Origin: Acheta domesticus
Lineage: Eukaryota; Arthropoda; Insecta; Orthoptera; Gryllidae
DNA: 64,000 nucleotides
Assembly (NCBI GenBank): GCA_031308135.1
Contig: JAHLJT010009436.1
Coordinates: 123,076,786 to 123,140,785 of the forward strand
Direction of reading: 5' to 3'
Shown here: positions 58,421 to 64,000 of the stretch, piece by piece
Numbering within the stretch: the first letter of the stretch is position 1
Layout of the letters: each line of letters starts with the position of its first letter
The notes under the pieces: model-generated
Databases searched by the model: none
What the model was told of the DNA's origin: nothing
The model's input: only the letters and a program-made list of their open reading frames with translations
Made by a program: the position numbers and the translations under genes

Positions 58421-59355
58421 TTACAAGTAATTTAAATGTTACACTCCCGAGAATTCAACGAAATTCTATTAGAACTGCCCTTTAATTTTCCGCACTTGTC
58501 CCCCAAAATAAATTTTCGTATCGTAATACTACTTCAGATTTATAATTAACGAAGTAATTCGAACAGGAATATCGCAGTTGGAAGTAGGTTTAGACAATTT
58601 AATACAATGTAATACATTATTCATAGTAAATAGCGCATAATTATAGTTACAAAGTAATATTTGTAAAGAAATCTAATATTTTTTAAAGTTTTTGTAGCAT
58701 GGCTAATAAATCATGTATTACTTGAAAATTCAACGAATACAGAAACTACGCACTTGATCAGATTATGTACTCTCTCTAAACCATGTTTGATATATTTTTA
58801 AATTTTTTAAATAAATATCGCTCGTGGGATGCGCTAGTGGCACAACTAAACAAATACGAATTTCGAGTAAATGCAGATTGGTCTACCTTCCAGCAGCAAC
58901 AGTAGCTTATCTTACAATATAGTATTCCACCAGCAAATGGCAGAAGTGTGAATGCAAGAATGATGCATTTCAATATAATATGAAAACGTCAAACTCATTG
59001 ATCTCAACACCTGATTTTTGACTTGCGCCACTATTTCAGACCACGAACGATATATTAATGATTCTATTCTCTGAATTTGAGCATCTTTTGAGAAACGATC
59101 CACTGCTTCAGAAATATCTCATCTGCGCAGAAAAAGGATGTAAGATCTTGATTTACCTTTTTTATATTTTTCCTTTTGAGAGAAAAATAATTATTGATGA
59201 TCGATAGACTTTAAAATACACTAATTTATTATTTTTTCTATTTCAACGTCTTGTCTCTGAGAGAGGCAATTTATATTTTTCTTTCACAACGCTAACAGTA
59301 CTGAGAGAAAGAATTTAACACGAGCACAACATACATCTGCCTAAACTCAGCTTAC
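58421..59355. other. Start of intron 1, AT-rich
   Basis: Begins with the donor CAG|GTAAGC and is otherwise featureless. Confidence 0.6.
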
Positions 59356-59787
59356 CTGGAAGGGGTGGCAGATGGCGACATATCGCTCGACTGTGAAGGC
59401 GGTGATGGTGAGCACGGTGGCGTTGGCCGAGGTCTCGGCCGCGTAGCTCTGCAGCACGCAGAAGGCCTCTCCGAACACGTAGGGGTAGCGCGACCAGATG
59501 CCGTACACCTCGGGCGGCAGCCCGGCCAGCAGGAGCAGCAGGTCGGACACGGCCAGCGAGAAGAGGTAGTAGTTGGTGGCGGTGTGCAGGTGGCGGTTGC
59601 GCGCGATCACCACGCACGTGCCCACGTTGCCCAGCAGCCCCGACACGAAGATGGCGGCGTAGACCGCCGTCACCGGGACCACCACGTACAGGGGGTCGCG
59701 CCGAGGGCCCCAGTTGCTGCCTCCCCCTGCCGTGCCCGCCACGGCGCCCCCGCCTCCGCCGCCGGGATCGGGCGCGCCGCTAGGCAC
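59356..59787 (-). CDS. PK-R: Neuropeptide GPCR (pyrokinin/PBAN/CAPA receptor group), exon with TM1-TM3
   Basis: Encodes residues 1-144 of the visible protein. After a Gly-rich extracellular part comes TM1 (about 33-61) with GLLGNV, TM2 (72-93) with TATNYYLFSLAVSDLLLLL, loop 1 with GIWSRYPYVFGEAF, Cys-110, and TM3 ending in ETSANATVLTITAFTVERY. The ERY triplet replaces DRY, and the HTATNYYLFSLAVSD and AETSANATVLTITAFTVERY strings are hallmarks of insect pyrokinin/PBAN and CAPA receptors. Gq coupling and a C-terminal PRXamide-type peptide ligand are inferred from the family. The donor is TTCCAG|GTAAGC, phase 0. The 5' boundary is the acceptor CTCCGCAG|GTG. The frame stays open upstream for about 200 bases but has no ATG, so a further exon must supply the start. 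CAPA receptor is the main alternative; the KLRRSR and tail motifs favour pyrokinin receptor. Confidence 0.92.
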
Positions 59788-60060
59788 CTGCGGAGCGACA
59801 ATGGTGACGATTGTGGTGTTGATGACGATGATGGCTAAGATACTAAATTTTCTTTTCCCTATCCCTACTCGAAAAATGTGCAGGTGTACTTGACTGCCAG
59901 AGGGAAAGAAGCAGCGACGATTAAGAGGTTTACTGGTACGTTCTAGACTTGCGCTACCGCCCCTTACCCGCCCCCTAACCTATCAAGCGGTACCTGCATC
60001 TAAATGTCGCTAAGAGCCTATGGTCTGCAGGCGACCAGACTGTATTGCCAGTATGTGCCG
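59788..60060. other. Intron or 5' flank beside the first visible exon
   Basis: Contains the acceptor of the TM1-TM3 exon. On the minus strand the receptor frame is open from about 59995 but lacks ATG and has no signal-peptide-like sequence, so it is treated as intron. Confidence 0.5.
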
Positions 60061-60200
60061 GTCACATGAGCCGTATGGTTCAGCGGTCAGATTGCTCGTC
60101 TTCGTCCACTGGTGGTTGGGGCTCGATCCCCGACCGAGGCGAGTGAATTTATTTGTGAATAAAGTGTGTCCGCGGCAGGTGTGCATGTGCATTAAACATG
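60061..60200 (+). repeat. tRNA-derived SINE head, family S5
   Basis: A box TGGTTCAGCGGTCAGATTGC (60076-60095) and B box GGGCTCGATCCCC (60119-60131), followed by GTGAATTTATTTGTGAATAA. Only one copy is seen. The acceptor stem is not closed, so it is not a tRNA gene. Confidence 0.65.
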
Positions 60201-62373
60201 GCCAATTACTTTCATTCAATTATTCATTCATCCGTCCCGAACTACAACATTATCATCACATTTATCTCCATAATAGATCCACTTTTTCCATTGACATCAC
60301 TAGATGTGAGGTATGGCATTTCGGGTGAGAAATAAATAACATTAAAACACGTTTGCCAGCAAGCACAAACTTTAACAGCTGTTTGCGATCTCATGCTTTT
60401 ATTTCGTATGTAAATGTTTGTTGTCACAGAAAGAGCTACTCAGAAAATATAAAATTGTGAAAGGTAGAGGCAAATGATAGAAAATGCTCGAAAGTAATAG
60501 CAAAAACTCTTAAAAATGCCATTCACTGAGTCAAATATGTCACGAAAAGTAAACGGATATGGATTTGCTCTTCAAGATGGTAAACTGCAAAGCGAGAGAA
60601 GTCTGAATTTCCTGGAAAACATTCAAATATAACTGTTGTTGATGATGATGATTTATCGCATTGACCATTAAGTTTTGAGCTTTAACTTAAAAGATACAAA
60701 TTAATAAATAAGAGTGTGAGTGCCTTTTGCTTCTTAAAACAAATGAAAAGTTATTCCGAAAGTAGTAGCATCTTCGTAATTTGAAAAACTCGAGAGACGT
60801 GTAGTGAAAGAAGTACGCGAATTTGCATTTAGTATTTATGTAAATTTTAGGTGGGCGGAAAGAAAATTGTTGGCCAAGTTTTTCTATAAGGATTCCATTA
60901 CGTAGGTTTTAAAGGAGATAGCTACTCCAAGCACAATTTTGATAATTATTTTAAGCAGACCTAGAAAGCACGAAAGTGGCTAATACTAGTGATTTTATTT
61001 AGTCTTGAAACTGAATTATTGAAAGTTGTAAAAATTCAACGGATAATTTTCCTATTCAACAATTATTCTTCAATTTTTTCTGACAAAAGGATCGCTTACA
61101 TTTTACATATATACTAACATTTTCTTGTAAAAGTTTTTAATTTTTTCTTCTAAATAAAACTTGTAGCATTTCAAATTTGAATCAAAGAGAACATTGACTA
61201 AGTGTAACAGATTAAAAACAAGAAAAATGTACGACGACCATTGAATTGTTTCTGATGATCCGAAACTCTTAAAAAAGAAATAAGAGAGTAATTGAGAGTA
61301 AAACTGAGTGGTAAAGAAGAAATCAGACAATAATTATAAGTATATCTGTGTAAGTTTGTTGAATACGACCATTAGTTTATCTGAAAAAAAGTTAATTTTA
61401 TTCTATTTGGTATTGAGTTCTCAGCAGTAAATATTGAAAGATATACTTATTCAATTCAATCTGAGTTATGAGCTCTAATACCACTAGTTTAAAAAACATA
61501 TTAACCCAAACGTTCACAACGCTCAAACCTTTACGTGCACTTTAGAAGCGAACTCCACCTTTACGCAGCGTTGATGGCAGGCGGTGCCATTGCTCTTCTT
61601 GACCCGTTGTATTTTAGGCTCGGCGATAAATCAGCTTATCTGAAGAGGAGCAGAATGTTCCCGCACGAGAGCTCTCCATTGCAACCGCTTACAGGATTCA
61701 GCGCGAACTCGCATATGCTATCCATATTTTGAGAGGTTTGTGAAGATTCAGATAAAATTGCTACATTCTGTTTTAATTTGAAAACCAATGCACACTACCG
61801 GCTTTCAAATTGAAAAGAATTCACTCTCTAAAAAAGAGGAGCGTTGTAAGTCGTGGACGTTAAGCAAGCCCGCGACGACCTCGAGACAGTGTAAAATCCA
61901 ACAAGCGTTTTCGGGGAGCCTGTTAGTATTTCTTCTTTCAAACGTTTTAATAGTCTCTAATGTGACGAATTCTGCTTTCGTGTGTCAGGATTAGTTGAAA
62001 TATGCGCACAAACAATCACTCCCAAATTACACGCCTCGAAATCTAACTTTTAAAATTATGCCTAAAGTTTATTTTTTGTTTGCCAGTAAGTAATTAACTT
62101 TATTATTTAAAAAATTGAATATAATTTCATTTAATTATAGAGACGATAAAACATCGGCTTAGGAAATAGGAGCTGCTATCTTCGAAGATATGGAAGGGAA
62201 AAACGAATTGACACAGTTTTAGACCTGAAGGACAAGAGATAAATCATCACGATGAAGACAATGAGTCATAGCAATCGGCGCATGAAGAAGGTGACAATGA
62301 CGTCGAGAATCTGTGCATGTTGGCCGATGTCACGAGCTTTTTTTTTGACGTTTTCTAGTAATCGGATTATATA
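60201..62373. other. AT-rich sequence, no gene; first receptor exon not found
   Basis: I looked on the minus strand for a short exon with ATG and a phase-0 donor and saw none that stands out. 61480-61490 carries CCACTAGTTT, a weak match to the family X terminal motif. 61500-62000 has mixed composition without domains. Confidence 0.4.
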
Positions 62374-62882
62374 CAGTGTGTCCGGGGAGGAAACATTGAA
62401 AATTCGAAAATAAACTTTTAAGACAATTTTAATCATATTTTGTTTAATAAACTACTTGGATATTCTGAATGACTGAGCCGCAAAAAGCACTGAAAAATTG
62501 TTTTGAAAAAATGCTTTCTAGGCAAAAATGAGTATTGCTGAAGCATAGAAACTTTTCAGAAACGTGCAAATCGTTTATTATTAACAAAAGAAATGATTAT
62601 ATTTGTTCAGAAAGAAAAAATAACCGATAAATAATAAAGCAGTCAAATTGAGTAAATTGGGTACTTTTTTATTTCTCGGTTAATTTTTCAGAATTTACAG
62701 GTTTATGGAATATTTCTATGCTTCTACAACGCAAATTTTTACGTAGAAAGCATCTATTCAGACCAACTTTTTCGTGCTTATTCGTGACTCGACCATTCAG
62801 AATATCCAAGTCGTTTATTAGAGAAGATATACTTAAAAGAGCTTATTTTCGAACTATCGACGTTTCCTCCCCGGACATTCTG
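62374..62882. mobile_element. MITE with very long inverted repeats and TA flanks
   Basis: A 509-bp noncoding element. The left end CAGTGTGTCCGGGGAGGAAA and the inverted right end CAGAATGTCCGGGGAGGAAA continue to match for about 180 bases: TTCGAAAATAA, then ACTTGGATATTCTGAATG, ATGCTTTCTA and GAAGCATAGAAA on both arms. TA occurs directly outside both ends (62372-62373 and 62883-62884). Even the centre has short inverted pieces (ATAACCGA and TCGGTTAAT). It is a near-palindromic, non-autonomous Tc1/mariner-type element. Confidence 0.9.
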
Positions 62883-62884
62883 TA

Positions 62885-63403
62885 TGTAAATACATTGTTT
62901 CCAGCAGACATAATGACATTTTCACTAATTTAGAATTTCATCAAATTGGAATTAATTAAATTTTAACGAATTGAAATTATATGACAAATAGTTCCAAATT
63001 CCACGTTTCCAAAAGATTTGATTTCTATCAAAATACCCATGAGATGTAACTAATCCAGACAACCTGCCGATCGAAGACCCTAGCCATGAATGTGGAAAAA
63101 AAAAAAAACAACAAAATACAGCGTAATTACTTTTTGTGAGAAGACTCGTAGTGATCAGTTCGTTTCATGAAAAAAATTACCCAGAGAATGATTAAGAAGT
63201 AGAAGAAGCAGATAAAGTAGAAATTTTAAACTACTACTGCACGCTTGTACTTTATTCATTTTACTATACTTAATTAGTTTTTGTTGTTGCTTTTATATCT
63301 GATTCATTCATTCTTCGTTATTTTAATATAATTTATTTGTAGGGCTTTAATATTTTTATTATTTTCCTTCAATTCACCACTAAACATTTTATGAGTTGGT
63401 TGA
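62885..63403. other. AT-rich sequence, no gene
   Basis: Nothing recognised apart from A-runs. Confidence 0.45.
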
Positions 63404-64000
63404 TTATATGACTCTTGTATTTAAGACGATTAGTTGACTCTTGTATTTAAGACGTTTCTCTGCCTCTTGGTAACGTCGCGACGTTTTGATTGCAAGGTAC
63501 AACAACGTCGTAAGTAGACACGATTTTTTCTCCAAATTTCGGATAACTATACCCGGTTTGTTTGTCGCATTCGTGCCATCAATTTGAATTTGTTGGTCGT
63601 ACAATATTGTACACAATCCAAAAGACGTCACCGGTTTTGGTGAGTGTTCTTACCACTTGGGGCATGTGTAGGGAACTTCGAGGGCGGTGCAGATCTGCCA
63701 GTGGAGGTAGCTACACACTCTGTCGTGTCTTCGCAAGTATTCGGTCTTTGCTAGAATTGGACAAGCTGAGTTGATATGATCAATGGTTTCTACTTGTTCC
63801 TGGCAAATGCCGCATTTATCATTTTCGGAAAATTTGAAAACCGCTTTATCATAAGGTCGTGTTCTCAAATATTGTCCGTGGAGTGGTTTGTCTCTCCACG
63901 ATTTCTTTAACATTTTTTGTGTCTCACATTTCATGTTAAGAAGCATCAGAAGTTCAGTGTCTCTGTCATTCTGCGTGTTTTGCATGGTTTTCTTTGCAAT
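63404..64000 (-). mobile_element. Second copy of retrotransposon family B, running off the window
   Basis: Reads, in element order, TQKMLKKSWRDKPLHGQYLR (matching the copy at 20560-20500), YDKAVFKFSENDKCGICQEQ, then VETIDHINSACPILAKTEYL, a CCHC finger (C-x2-C-x8-H-x4-C). A PYTCPKW end of frame follows. A second frame (63631-63404) has YDQQIQIDGTNATNKPGIVI, the restriction-like endonuclease start in which the usual PD is PG, then EAEKRLKYKS. The acidic residue loss and the frame change make it inactive. A tandem GACTCTTGTATTTAAGACG duplication lies at its lower end (63410-63455). Confidence 0.8.

Noticed and set aside
59788..60000. Extending the receptor frame upstream of the acceptor as the N-terminus
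   Set aside because: The frame is open but has no ATG, and the translated sequence does not look like a receptor N-terminus. The acceptor consensus at 59788 is the better reading.

Overview
The window looks like one locus of an insect nuclear genome. It is AT-rich, has no bacterial gene spacing, and its only credible host gene is split by canonical GT-AG introns into an insect-type neuropeptide receptor. Intron sizes of 10-27 kb and the density of mobile elements suggest a large genome, perhaps a hemimetabolous insect. Species cannot be told from the sequence.

The host gene is on the minus strand. Five exons join in phase: 59787-59356, 48558-48268, 38368-38143, 10696-10479 and 9500-8937. They encode at least 576 residues of a class A GPCR of the pyrokinin/PBAN/CAPA receptor group (neuromedin-U receptor relatives). 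The most upstream exon starts at a splice acceptor and has no ATG, so the initiator exon is missing, probably beyond the window. The exons are GC-rich islands in AT-rich introns. The N-terminus, third intracellular loop and cytoplasmic tail carry long Gly, Ala and Pro runs.

Layout: 1-8.9 kb is downstream flank with a GC-rich block and the probable 3'UTR. 8.9-10.7 kb holds the last two exons. 10.7-38.1 kb is a 27 kb intron with a cluster of retrotransposons at 16-21 kb, SINEs, a mariner relic and repeats. 38.1-38.4 kb is exon 3. 38.4-48.3 kb is an intron with a CpG-rich block and hairpin-bearing repeat families. Exon 2 (48.3-48.6 kb) overlaps a 296-bp tandem duplication that has copied its 5' edge. 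48.6-59.4 kb is an intron with a Tc1-like transposon, another retrotransposon relic and two GC-rich blocks. 59.4-59.8 kb is the TM1-TM3 exon. 59.8-64 kb holds a SINE, a long-inverted-repeat MITE and the end of another retrotransposon.

The most distinctive mobile elements are non-LTR retrotransposons with a C-terminal zinc finger and a restriction-like endonuclease (R2/R4/Dong-like). At least five fragments occur, all on the minus strand, and most border TAA/ATT repeat tracts, which suggests target preference. A second notable group is repeats sharing hairpin-forming ends and a GCACCACTAGTTT terminal motif; these may be an undescribed family of small mobile elements. All functional statements here come from reading motifs by eye; no database search was made.
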